NCBI RefSeq assembly: GCF_009764685.1
Contig: NZ_VHLM01000055.1
Location: 109,570 to 173,569, forward strand
From: Flavobacterium sp. I-STPP5a
GTDB taxonomy: Bacteria; Bacteroidota; Bacteroidia; Flavobacteriales; Flavobacteriaceae
DNA length: 64,000 nt
Reading direction: 5' to 3'
The notes below the pieces were generated by a model. The model made no database searches, was not told the origin of the DNA, and saw only the letters and a program-made list of their open reading frames with translations. This document shows positions 8,958-16,844 of this stretch, in pieces (positions within the stretch are counted from its first letter, which is position 1; every line of letters begins with the position of its first letter). A program made the position numbers and the translations under genes.

Positions 8958-9893
8958 ATGAAAAAATTCATACTACTATCAAGTCTTTTCTTGATAATAA
9001 CAAAATTAACGGCACAACAAGACCCTCAATATACACAATACATGTATAATATGAGTGTTTTAAATCCTGCATATGCTACAGGCATAGAGTCTAATTTAAA
9101 TTTGGGTGCCTTGTATAGATCCCAGTGGGTGGGTGCTGTGGGTGCACCAAAAACATTGACATTATTTGCACACATGCCTGTAAATGAAAAAGTAGAAGTA
9201 GGGTTTTCATTAATATCAGATGATATAGGCGGCGGAGCAAAAAAAGAAAATAATTTTTTTGCAGATTTTGCTTATTTACTAGAGTTTAATAACAATCATA
9301 AAGTATCCTTTGGAGTAAAAGCTGGATTTACCAATTTGCAAACAAATTTTGATGGTTTTGTATTTGAAAGTGGTAATCCTGGAACAGATGATGCTTTTTC
9401 AGAAAACAGAAATGACATCATGCCAAATGTAGGTGTTGGAGCCTTTTATTTTACAGACAACTATTATGTGGGTTTATCTGCCCCAAATTTATTAGCCACA
9501 AAACAATTTGAAAATAGGTCAGGAACCAATTCATTTAGTAGAGAAAACACCCATGTTTTCCTAACAGCTGGATATGTATTTCAAGTATCTGAACAATTCA
9601 AATTTAAGCCAGCTGTTATGTCAAAATACGTTTCGGGTGCGCCAATATCTCTAGATGTAACTGCCAATGTTTTGTACAATGAAAAGTTTGAGTTTGGAGC
9701 GGCATATCGTTTTGGAGATGCTATAAGTGCAATGACAAATGTGAAAGTAACACCGAGCATTCGTGTTGGGTACGCCTATGATTACAATACTTCTAATTTA
9801 GGTCAGTTTAACTCTGGAACACATGAAATTTTTGTATTGTTTAATTTAGATTTATCCAGCAGAGGATATGATAAATCACCACGATTTTTCTAA
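8958..9893 (+). CDS. PorP/SprF family outer-membrane protein
   Basis: A 311-residue protein with a signal peptide (MKKFILLSSLFLIITKLTAQ) and the family signature right after cleavage: QDPQYTQYMYNMSVLNPAYA. The remainder is alternating amphipathic strands consistent with an outer-membrane beta barrel, ending with a hydrophobic strand and a terminal aromatic (FF). SprF and PorP proteins are needed for secretion or surface retention of particular T9SS substrates with type B sorting domains. Its position 27 bp after the adhesin gene points to that adhesin as its client. The next gene starts 10 bp later, so the three genes form an operon. Confidence 0.92.
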   Translation: MKKFILLSSLFLIITKLTAQQDPQYTQYMYNMSVLNPAYATGIESNLNLGALYRSQWVGAVGAPKTLTLFAHMPVNEKVEVGFSLISDDIGGGAKKENNFFADFAYLLEFNNNHKVSFGVKAGFTNLQTNFDGFVFESGNPGTDDAFSENRNDIMPNVGVGAFYFTDNYYVGLSAPNLLATKQFENRSGTNSFSRENTHVFLTAGYVFQVSEQFKFKPAVMSKYVSGAPISLDVTANVLYNEKFEFGAAYRFGDAISAMTNVKVTPSIRVGYAYDYNTSNLGQFNSGTHEIFVLFNLDLSSRGYDKSPRFF

Positions 9894-9903
9894 GACATAA
9901 ATT

Positions 9904-12033
9904 ATGAAAAAAATATACTTGCTACTATTGGTATTTTCTATCCAATTACTTCATGCACAAGACGACAATCTAAAAAGAGCTAACCAACTTTTTGAACGCA
10001 CTTTTTACAATAAAGCAATTCCATTGTATAAATCAATAATACAAGATAATAATTCGCAAATTGTAATTCAAAACCTTGCTGACTGCTACTATTATACCAA
10101 TGATTTTAATACTTCTCAGTATTACTACAAACTTTTAATTACAAATTTTGGAAATGAAGTTGGAGAAGAGTATTATTTTAAATACTCACAAACTTTAAAA
10201 GCATCTGGAAAATATGATGAAGCTTATACAGTTTTACAAAAATATTATGCTTCCTTATCAGATAAAGATGTTTTGATAAAGTATCAAAAAGGCCTTCAAG
10301 TTCTTGAAAACGTTAATGCTATTGGGGATAGATACCAGATTAAAAATTTGAAAATAAATACACCCCATACGGAGTTTGGAGGCTTTATTACAGGTAATTC
10401 TTTTGTATTTGCAGGTGTCAAATCTAAAATGGGTATGTTTGATAAACGTTTTAAATGGAATGGAGAATCATATCTTGATTTGATGGCAATTCCGTTACGC
10501 AATGTAAACGCAGTTGACTCAGTAGCCACTAGTTTTGACAATAAAATAAACACAGCTATGCATGAATCAAATGCTGTATTTACAAAAGATGGAAAAACCA
10601 TGTTTTTCACCAGAAATAATTATAAAAAAGGCAGACGCGGAAAAAATAAAGATAAAGTTTCCAATTTACAGTTGTTTAGAGCTTCATGGCATAACGGAAA
10701 ATGGACAAATATAATTTCGTTGCCTTTTAACAATGATAATTATTCAACAGAACATCCAGCATTAAGCATGGATGAAAAAACATTGTATTTTGCTTCGGAT
10801 ATGCCAGGAACATTGGGTTCATTTGATATTTTTTCAGTAGAAATTTACGGAGATACTTTTGGAGTACCGGTTAATCTTGGCAATACAATTAATACTGCTC
10901 GAAAAGAGCAATTTCCATTTGTTTCAAAAGACAATAGATTGTATTTTTCATCAAATGGACATGAAGGGTATGGTGCATTAGACGTATTTGTTTCGAATTT
11001 ACAAAATGGAGTTCCTACGCAAGCTGAAAATGTTGGGTTACCCATAAACTCAGGATATGATGATTTTGCTTTTTTTATTAATTCAGATATAAAGGAAGGT
11101 TTTTTCTCTTCAAACCGCTTAGGAGGTAAAGGCAGTGATGATATTTATTCGTTCACAGAAGAGAAACCATTGATTATTGAAGATTGTAAGCAATATATAA
11201 CTGGAATTATTACAGATATTGATACTAAATTACCATTAGATAATGTCTTGGTACAATTACTAAACGCTGATGGTGAAATAGTACAAAATAGCACAACAAC
11301 TAGCGAAGGTAAATTAAGTTTTGAAGTGTTATGTAAATCCACCTATAAAATTACTGCAGAAAAAGAAAATTATACTTCAGCATTCAAAAAAATAGTAGTT
11401 AATGCTGAGCGGAAAAAGAATAATGATGCTTCCATGCAAATTAAATCAAATGAGGTAATTAAACGAGAGCAGCAACTTGTTTTAGAGGAAGAAGAGAGAA
11501 ATAAGCTCACTGCTCTAGCTTTGCAACAAGAAAAAGAAAAAGTAGCTCAGGCTGAGAAAATTAAAAGCATAGCGATAAATGCAAAAAGAAATCAAGAATT
11601 AGCTGAAGCCAAAAAAATTGAAAAAGTTGCTACTATTTTAGCAAATGAAAAAGATGTTGTAAAAGACAAAGACCGCTTAATCATCAAAACAGATCCTATT
11701 TATTTTGATTATAATTTATGGTATATCCGAAAAGACTCAAAAACTATCTTGAATAAAGTTGTTGCTTTGATGAAAAAATATCCAGAAATGATTGTAGAAA
11801 TAGGTTCCCACACGGATAATAGAGGAAATGAAAAATTTAATAAAGACTTATCTCAAAAAAGAGCACAGGCTACAAGAGATTACTTTTTAGATCAAGGAAT
11901 TTTACCAAAACAAATTTTTGCAAAAGGATATGGTGAATCAGTTCAAATTATAAAATGTATTCCCGAAGAAAGCTGTACTGAAGAAGAACATGAGCTCAAC
12001 AGAAGAAGTGAATTTGTAATAAAGAGTTTGTAA
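9904..12033 (+). CDS. OmpA-family protein with TPR, PD40 propeller and carboxypeptidase-regulatory-like domains
   Basis: A 709-residue exported protein (signal peptide MKKIYLLLLVFSIQLLHAQ). The domains in order are TPR-like helices (about 20-130) and a PD40 beta-propeller (about 150-410, with repeated LYFASD/LYFSSN strands). Then come a carboxypeptidase-regulatory-like beta domain (about 425-500), a charged coiled coil (about 515-590) and a C-terminal OmpA domain (about 595-709). The OmpA domain contains IYFDYN, GSHTDNRG and LSQKRA, the peptidoglycan-binding Asp and Arg environment. It probably anchors the outer-membrane PorP/SprF-like protein and adhesin complex to the cell wall. Third gene of the operon; a strong terminator follows. 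Confidence 0.92.
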   Translation: MKKIYLLLLVFSIQLLHAQDDNLKRANQLFERTFYNKAIPLYKSIIQDNNSQIVIQNLADCYYYTNDFNTSQYYYKLLITNFGNEVGEEYYFKYSQTLKASGKYDEAYTVLQKYYASLSDKDVLIKYQKGLQVLENVNAIGDRYQIKNLKINTPHTEFGGFITGNSFVFAGVKSKMGMFDKRFKWNGESYLDLMAIPLRNVNAVDSVATSFDNKINTAMHESNAVFTKDGKTMFFTRNNYKKGRRGKNKDKVSNLQLFRASWHNGKWTNIISLPFNNDNYSTEHPALSMDEKTLYFASDMPGTLGSFDIFSVEIYGDTFGVPVNLGNTINTARKEQFPFVSKDNRLYFSSNGHEGYGALDVFVSNLQNGVPTQAENVGLPINSGYDDFAFFINSDIKEGFFSSNRLGGKGSDDIYSFTEEKPLIIEDCKQYITGIITDIDTKLPLDNVLVQLLNADGEIVQNSTTTSEGKLSFEVLCKSTYKITAEKENYTSAFKKIVVNAERKKNNDASMQIKSNEVIKREQQLVLEEEERNKLTALALQQEKEKVAQAEKIKSIAINAKRNQELAEAKKIEKVATILANEKDVVKDKDRLIIKTDPIYFDYNLWYIRKDSKTILNKVVALMKKYPEMIVEIGSHTDNRGNEKFNKDLSQKRAQATRDYFLDQGILPKQIFAKGYGESVQIIKCIPEESCTEEEHELNRRSEFVIKSL

Positions 12034-12050
12034 AAAAGGTTTTATATATG

Positions 12051-12092
12051 AAAATGCCCCAAAAAGTGATATGCTATTTGGGGCATTTTTCA
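12051..12092. terminator. Bidirectional terminator between OmpA gene and regulator operon
   Basis: A perfect 13-bp stem, AAAATGCCCCAAA (12051-12063) and TTTGGGGCATTTT (12077-12089). It has A and T flanks on both sides and sits between the convergent OmpA and response-regulator genes. Confidence 0.92.
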
Positions 12093-12119
12093 TTAAATAT
12101 ATTCGGTTAAAATAGAATT

Positions 12120-12764
12120 TTAAATAATAACGATTTTATTTTTTATGGCATAAAGTACAAGGCCAATTCTAGTTTTAATTTCAAGTTTTTCAAATAAGAC
12201 CTCTCTATAACCATCGATTGTTTTTGGGCTTAGAAACATTTCCTCTGCAATTTCCTTATATGTTTTTTCGGTGCAGGCTAGTTTTAGAAAAATGAGTTCC
12301 TTTTCTTTTAAAATAATTTTTTTACTGTCATTATCAATTCGATTAATCAAAATAGATGAAACTAACTCAGTAAAATAAAAGCCTTTTTCAATTACCGCAA
12401 TGATTGCTTCTTGAAAAATTTTTGGGCTAGTATCTTTTAGTAAATATCCTTTTGCACCATTGGTAATCATTTTTATGATGGTTTCATCGTCATTGTTTAC
12501 TGAGAGGGCTATAACGTTCAAGTTGGGTTGGTTTTCCTTTATCCATTTAATGGTGCTTAATCCATCTAAAATGGGCATATTTACATCCAAAAGCACTAGA
12601 TCAACATTGGTGTCAGGGTTTTCTTGAAGATGATTAATAAATTCTTTGCCATTTTCAAAGCTATTAACTACTTCAAAATCATCAAAACTATTTATTAAGA
12701 GTTTTAAAGATTGAGAAAAGAGTAGATGATCATCTACAATAATTATTTTATTGGTAGTCTTCAT
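12120..12764 (-). CDS. NarL/LuxR-type response regulator
   Basis: A 214-residue regulator. The receiver domain (1-120) has the acidic pair DD at 11-12, the phosphoacceptor Asp60 in LVLLDVNMP, and a Lys in LLKDTSP. A LuxR-type helix-turn-helix (about 148-210) carries the EKTYKEIAEEMFLSPKTIDG recognition helices. It is expected to be phosphorylated by the kinase whose gene overlaps it by 17 bp (12748-12764), indicating translational coupling and a dedicated pair. Targets are unknown. The most obvious candidates are the divergent DUF2589-like genes and its own operon promoter, since a palindrome lies between them at 14668-14680. Confidence 0.93.
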   Translation of the reverse strand: MKTTNKIIIVDDHLLFSQSLKLLINSFDDFEVVNSFENGKEFINHLQENPDTNVDLVLLDVNMPILDGLSTIKWIKENQPNLNVIALSVNNDDETIIKMITNGAKGYLLKDTSPKIFQEAIIAVIEKGFYFTELVSSILINRIDNDSKKIILKEKELIFLKLACTEKTYKEIAEEMFLSPKTIDGYREVLFEKLEIKTRIGLVLYAIKNKIVII

Positions 12765-13542
12765 GATTTGAGGTTAAAGGATAAATTAACTTAATTGAGG
12801 TGCCATTATTATTGGAATGTATATCTACTGATGCCCCAATCAGTTGAGCTCTTAGTTTCATGTTGTTCAATCCAGAACCGGTAGATAATTCATTGGTATT
12901 GTATCCAATTCCGAAATCTGTTAAGGTTAATAGGAAATGATCTTTTGAAGTTTGAATTGTTATTTCAAAGGTTTCACTGTGTGAATGTTTTAAACTATTG
13001 TGAATGGCTTCTTGAAAAATTCGGTAAATAAATAATTCATGTTCAAAATGTATTTGTGGTGAAATGCCATCCCAATTTAAAATACATTTGATTTTTTTTA
13101 ATTTTTTAATCTTATCTAAATCTAATTGTATTGCTTCAATGAAATTGCATTGCAAGGTGTTTTCTTTATTAATTATTCGCGATAAAATTCTAATTTCATC
13201 CAGCGCGTTTGCAATGATTTCTTTTAGATTATTAAGTTCTTTGGGTTTAACAATTTTATTTTCATCCTGCAGGAATAAGTTCAATTGCATTATAGCTACC
13301 GATAGTATTTGGCCAATATTATCATGAAGTTCTTTACTAATTTCAGACAAGGTTTGATCTTTGATTTCTATCCTTGTTTTTACTAGTTCAGATTGAAAGT
13401 AGTGCTTAGATTTCATTTGTTCAATCAAAAAAGAATTCTTTTTCTTTGAAAAATAAAAGAACAAAGTCAGTAGTATTACAATTAATGTAAAGAAAATTAT
13501 ACTAAGTGAAATAATTAATAGTTGTATCTCTTTTCGCTCCAT
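12748..13542 (-). CDS. Sensor histidine kinase (HisKA_3 type)
   Basis: A 264-residue kinase with one N-terminal transmembrane helix (about 8-31) and a short linker. The HisKA_3 dimerisation helix has the H-box ISKELHDNIGQIL (phosphoacceptor His73). A HATPase_c domain follows with the N-box-like EAIHNSLKHSHS, the G1 box TDFGIGY and the G2 box GSGLNNMKLRAQL. There is no extracellular or PAS-type sensor domain, so the signal must come from a partner. The integral membrane protein gene immediately upstream overlaps it by 28 bp and is the obvious candidate. The kinase gene overlaps the regulator gene by 17 bp. Confidence 0.93.
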   Translation of the reverse strand: MERKEIQLLIISLSIIFFTLIVILLTLFFYFSKKKNSFLIEQMKSKHYFQSELVKTRIEIKDQTLSEISKELHDNIGQILSVAIMQLNLFLQDENKIVKPKELNNLKEIIANALDEIRILSRIINKENTLQCNFIEAIQLDLDKIKKLKKIKCILNWDGISPQIHFEHELFIYRIFQEAIHNSLKHSHSETFEITIQTSKDHFLLTLTDFGIGYNTNELSTGSGLNNMKLRAQLIGASVDIHSNNNGTSIKLIYPLTSNHEDYQ

Positions 13543-14162
13543 AAAAATCCAATGATAAAACAGCCGTTCATTAATAGATTCAATATAAAAAGCACTAAGC
13601 TAAATATTGATTCATCATTTTTTATTAAAAACCATTTTATAGCCAACATAAAAGGTAAAAAAGGTACGTGAAAAAGCAAAATTCCAAGAATAAACCAAAA
13701 GTAAATTGATTTCTTGAAATTAAGTATTTTTTTAGAATTAAAAATTTCTATAAAATAGCAACATGATAAGAGTAATACAAAAACTACTCCAAGTGCAAAA
13801 CTATTTGTGAATACGGTATCGTTATGATATTGAAAATAGTAAAGGTTAAAAAAGTAAAATAAATAGAAGATAATTAAGAAGCAAATTGCAATTCTTTTAA
13901 ATTCTAATTTAAGTAAGAGCGCGTATAATAATACGATATAAGCAGTGAAACTAGCTAACATATAAAAATTATAGACTGAAAAATTAATTAATCCAGTCCA
14001 TAATGTAAAGTATTTGCCTATAAATTCCGTTAAAAACGAAAATACAATTATAAACAATATAAATTTAGCTTTATTATTAGGCAATTTATAATAGAATCGA
14101 AATCCTATTATACTTGATAATAAAGCTAAATAAATTATATAAAATCTTAAATCTTCAAACAT
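13515..14162 (-). CDS. Polytopic membrane protein, probable sensor partner of the kinase
   Basis: A 215-residue, very hydrophobic protein with about six or seven predicted transmembrane segments distributed over the whole length. It has short polar loops and no recognisable catalytic motif. Its start codon follows the upstream gene's stop with no spacer, and its 3' end overlaps the kinase gene by 28 bp. All four genes of this strand are therefore almost certainly co-translated. The simplest reading is a membrane receptor or channel-like sensor that supplies the signal to the sensor-less kinase. That is inference from gene order; I do not recognise the family. Confidence 0.75.
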   Translation of the reverse strand: MFEDLRFYIIYLALLSSIIGFRFYYKLPNNKAKFILFIIVFSFLTEFIGKYFTLWTGLINFSVYNFYMLASFTAYIVLLYALLLKLEFKRIAICFLIIFYLFYFFNLYYFQYHNDTVFTNSFALGVVFVLLLSCCYFIEIFNSKKILNFKKSIYFWFILGILLFHVPFLPFMLAIKWFLIKNDESIFSLVLFILNLLMNGCFIIGFLWSEKRYNY

Positions 14163-14594
14163 TTAATAAATATAAGGGATTGGAGGTGGATTACCAATAG
14201 AACCATAGTTTAATGGTGCAATATTCAAGGAGTCATCATTTTCTATAGATTTTTCGATTATGGTAGCTTCTGTAGTTCTTTTAATTTTCTTTGACCCTGT
14301 TGGGGCTAAAAAAATAGTTGTCAAACCTGCTTTTTCGGCATATGCTTTATCTTCGGGATATGCTCCAAAATGAAAACGAATACCATCAATTTCACCTTTT
14401 TGCTTCTTTGCTTCAGCTTTTATGTAAGCAATATAGTTTTCTAGTTCTACAATTGAAAACCAAATCGCATTGGCATCTTCTTTTTTTATAGCTTCCTTGA
14501 TTAAAGGATATCTGGTTTTATTATAATTTTCATTTAGCAATTTAGCAAATTCCTTGGTAATTAGTTGTTTTGGCTTAATTGTTTTTTGTTCCAT
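14163..14594 (-). CDS. Small conserved Bacteroidota protein of unknown function
   Basis: A 143-residue soluble protein, first gene of the four-gene minus-strand operon. Residues 1-75 are helical and charged. The centre reads DGIRFHFGAYPEDKAY and GLTTIFLAPTG, a motif I recall from unannotated Bacteroidota proteins, with no function attached. The C-terminus ends PPPIPYIY. No signal peptide or membrane helix is present. Because the gene sits with a sensor system and opposite the DUF2589-like genes, it may be part of the same response. The stop codon abuts the start codon of the membrane protein gene. Confidence 0.75.
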   Translation of the reverse strand: MEQKTIKPKQLITKEFAKLLNENYNKTRYPLIKEAIKKEDANAIWFSIVELENYIAYIKAEAKKQKGEIDGIRFHFGAYPEDKAYAEKAGLTTIFLAPTGSKKIKRTTEATIIEKSIENDDSLNIAPLNYGSIGNPPPIPYIY

Positions 14595-14636
14595 AATGTT
14601 TTTTAGTTAAGGTTAGATTATTAAAAGGTAACAGGA

Positions 14637-14667
14637 CAAAACTATTTCAATTCAGTAGATACCACAA
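14637..14667 (-). promoter_or_regulatory. Candidate promoter of the kinase operon
   Basis: On the minus strand TAGTTTTG (plus coordinates 14637-14644) matches the -7 box TAnnTTTG. A TTG is found about 20 bases upstream (around 14665-14667). The box lies about 43 bp before the ATG of the first gene. Confidence 0.5.
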
Positions 14668-14690
14668 GGGGAAAAACCCCCTTTTTTTTA
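14666..14690. promoter_or_regulatory. Palindrome GGGGAAAAACCCC in the divergent intergenic region
   Basis: GGGG (14668-14671), five A, then CCCCC (14677-14681), followed by eight T. On the plus strand it has the form of a small terminator, but no plus-strand gene runs into it from the left. It may be an operator for a regulator acting on both divergent operons, or it may stop stray antisense transcription. Confidence 0.4.
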
Positions 14691-14845
14691 GGGTAAATCG
14701 AAAAATAAAATAGGGTGTGTTTACTCTTTTGTACAAACTTGTTATGATTCAACTTTGTACCGAACCATTTGGTGCACAAAATGGAAAGGTGGAATCTGAA
14801 AAACCTTAATAAGAGAGTAAGAATTAAATTTTAAGAAAAATAAAT

Positions 14846-15424
14846 ATGTCAAATTTAGTAGCAGAATTAAATAGTTTAGATTTTAGTGTTTACATCGGTG
14901 GACCATTACAAGCAGCTGTTCAAGCTCAAAATGCAGCCTCTATGGCACAAGTTAATTTTATACAATCGGTTGGTTTTGAGGAGGGAAGTTCTTCAACAGC
15001 ACCAAAGCAGTTGCGTTATGTAGATTTCAACTACAAAAAATCGGTCCCTAATCCTGATTATAATGGTAGTAATGATAAATTTCTTGAAAAAGAAGTCGAA
15101 ATCAAAGTTCCATTCTTAACCATGTTATCTATTCCAAGTATCAGAATAGAAGAAATGACTATTGATTTCAATGCGAAGCTTACTTCTACTGAAACCAAAA
15201 GTGTTTCTAGTGAGTTTAACGTAAGTGCTGAGCTTGGAATTAATTATAAAATTGTCAATTTCAAAGCATCTGCTTCGTACAAGAGAACTTCGGTTACAGG
15301 TTCTAATGTGGAGAAAACTTATAATTTAGGTGTTCGCGTTCGTGCTGTTAATGATGAATTACCAGCTGGATTAGATCGTATATTAACAATGCTAGAAGAT
15401 AGTATAGCTAGTGTAAACGAGTAA
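14846..15424 (+). CDS. DUF2589-like protein
   Basis: A 192-residue soluble protein, no signal peptide. The first 45 residues form a helix (VAELNSLDFSVYIGGPLQAAV...AQVNFIQSVGF). The segment after residue 85 is beta-rich and contains VPFLTMLSIPSIRIEEMTID followed by FNAKL. This layout, including the invariant-looking SIPxxRI core, matches my recollection of the uncharacterised DUF2589 family, often found as neighbouring paralogs. The next gene has the same core in a degenerate form. First gene of a plus-strand operon diverging from a two-component operon. Function unknown; a structural or stress-related assembly is possible, but nothing in the sequence proves it. Confidence 0.75.
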   Translation: MSNLVAELNSLDFSVYIGGPLQAAVQAQNAASMAQVNFIQSVGFEEGSSSTAPKQLRYVDFNYKKSVPNPDYNGSNDKFLEKEVEIKVPFLTMLSIPSIRIEEMTIDFNAKLTSTETKSVSSEFNVSAELGINYKIVNFKASASYKRTSVTGSNVEKTYNLGVRVRAVNDELPAGLDRILTMLEDSIASVNE

Positions 15425-15432
15425 TAATATTA

Positions 15433-15471
15433 AAATAGATTGGCTGTCTTGTTGGGGTGGCCAATCTATTT
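15433..15471 (+). other. Intercistronic hairpin in the DUF2589 operon
   Basis: A perfect 12-bp stem, AAATAGATTGGC (15433-15444) and GCCAATCTATTT (15460-15471), with a 15-nt G-rich loop. It lies between the first and second genes. There is no uninterrupted T run after it, so it looks more like a leaky terminator or a 3'-stabilising element that raises the first gene's level over the next two. Confidence 0.65.
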
Positions 15472-15486
15472 AAAAAATAAAAAACT

Positions 15487-16191
15487 ATGATAAAATTAAA
15501 TGATTACCTAGGAAGTATTGTAGCTAGTTTTACCAATGCTAAAATAATGTCTGACCTTCAAACTGTAAAATTGGCCGAAGAATATGCAAAACATGATTAT
15601 TTGAAACATTTTTCAATTCCAAGAATGCGTATTGACGATGTTGAAATGACAATTCCCATTGCTTTAGATGAAATTGAAAACATCTCAAAACCGCCAGTAA
15701 TTGGTTTTGATAGTATCAAGATTAATACTTTGGTTTATAGTTTTCTATTAGAAAAATTTGGAGTCTTAAAAATCACAAAAGAACCTACTAAATTGCTACA
15801 AACGGAGACAGCTAGACAAGTAGGTGTTTTGGAAAAACAAATTAAACTAACCAACAGTCATGATTCTATTTCGGGTTTTTCAAAAGAAATTGTAGTGTAT
15901 TATTTAAAGACAATTGAAAAATATGCTTTGATAAATAAAGAAGCATTTGCCAAAATAAACATTGATTTGATTATTAAAGATTTAATTACAGTTTTAACGC
16001 GAGAAATTACAATTACTAAAGAGGTAGAGGCTTTAACCAATCTTAATATAGTTGTTGAAGCTAATAAATTAAGAGAACTTAAGTCTGAAAATTTAATCTT
16101 CATTAAATTAAAAATTTCTGAAAACGGAATGGAGTGGAGTAGATCTGAAAATGCTAAAGGAGAAATAGAATCAAAATTATTACCTGAATAA
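15487..16191 (+). CDS. DUF2589-related protein
   Basis: A 234-residue soluble protein. Its N-terminal part parallels the preceding gene: a helix of about 35 residues, then HFSIPRMRIDDVEMTIPIAL, which aligns with the SIPSIRIEEMTIDF core next door. The C-terminal 130 residues are helical, then end in a beta-rich segment (NLIFIKLKISENGMEWS) reminiscent of a ligand or partner-binding strand pair. The gene begins 62 bp after the first gene, past a hairpin, and ends 2 bp before the third. The relation to DUF2589 is inferred from the shared core, not from a profile match. Confidence 0.65.
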   Translation: MIKLNDYLGSIVASFTNAKIMSDLQTVKLAEEYAKHDYLKHFSIPRMRIDDVEMTIPIALDEIENISKPPVIGFDSIKINTLVYSFLLEKFGVLKITKEPTKLLQTETARQVGVLEKQIKLTNSHDSISGFSKEIVVYYLKTIEKYALINKEAFAKINIDLIIKDLITVLTREITITKEVEALTNLNIVVEANKLRELKSENLIFIKLKISENGMEWSRSENAKGEIESKLLPE

Positions 16192-16193
16192 AG

Positions 16194-16748
16194 ATGAGAA
16201 AATCAACATTAAACCTGGTTAGCGTTTTAAAAAATAACTTGTTAGAATTTCCAAAAATAACGAGAAGTCTTCAAACAAAAGATCCTTTGTTTATCGAAAA
16301 ATTAACAGCTTGGATTGCTAAAAATGAAGAGATTTTAAGTACATATACTATCAGTGAAGTAGCGGAATTGTCTGGTTTACAAAGTAAATTATTGATTCCA
16401 AGGTTTGCTGATAATAAAAGTATCTCTTTAAAGAAAGCGCAATTAAAAGCTGCCTCGGAGATATTATATGATTTACAAAGCTTGATATTGACAGTTTTAA
16501 AACCCTTTGAATTAAAAGTTGAAGAGTGTAGAGAACTGGTAAAGCAAATCTTATTGATCATTAGTCAGGCAAAAGTTGTAAAGTATGATCCTGATTTACC
16601 GTTTGAAAATTTTGTAGATGCTATTTGGAAATTCACAACATCAAATGAACAATTACAAGCTGGAGCAATCAAATTGAAAACAATGTTGATTATGTCTGAT
16701 ATTCAAATGCTTATTGCCGAAGAAATAAACTTAGAAGATTATTGCTAA
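16194..16748 (+). CDS. Helical protein of unknown function, third gene of the DUF2589 operon
   Basis: A 184-residue protein, predicted almost entirely alpha-helical, no signal peptide or membrane segment. It starts 2 bp after the stop of the previous gene, so translation is probably coupled. I do not recognise any domain. Its middle (about 70-120) contains a leucine-rich amphipathic stretch and may mediate assembly. Being restricted to this operon, it is probably a partner of the two DUF2589-like proteins. A strong terminator follows. Confidence 0.7.
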   Translation: MRKSTLNLVSVLKNNLLEFPKITRSLQTKDPLFIEKLTAWIAKNEEILSTYTISEVAELSGLQSKLLIPRFADNKSISLKKAQLKAASEILYDLQSLILTVLKPFELKVEECRELVKQILLIISQAKVVKYDPDLPFENFVDAIWKFTTSNEQLQAGAIKLKTMLIMSDIQMLIAEEINLEDYC

Positions 16749-16788
16749 AAAGAAACCTATATACTATTTCTAGTCTTTCAAAATATTT

Positions 16789-16830
16789 AAAAAAGCGGTC
16801 GACTACAATTTAAAGCAACCGCTTTTTTAA
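16789..16830. terminator. Bidirectional terminator between DUF2589 operon and pheT
   Basis: AAAAAAGCGGT (16789-16799) pairs perfectly with ACCGCTTTTTT (16818-16828) across an 18-nt loop, with A/T tracts at both ends. It serves the convergent genes on either side. Confidence 0.9.
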
Positions 16831-16844
16831 TTTCCACAAAAAGT

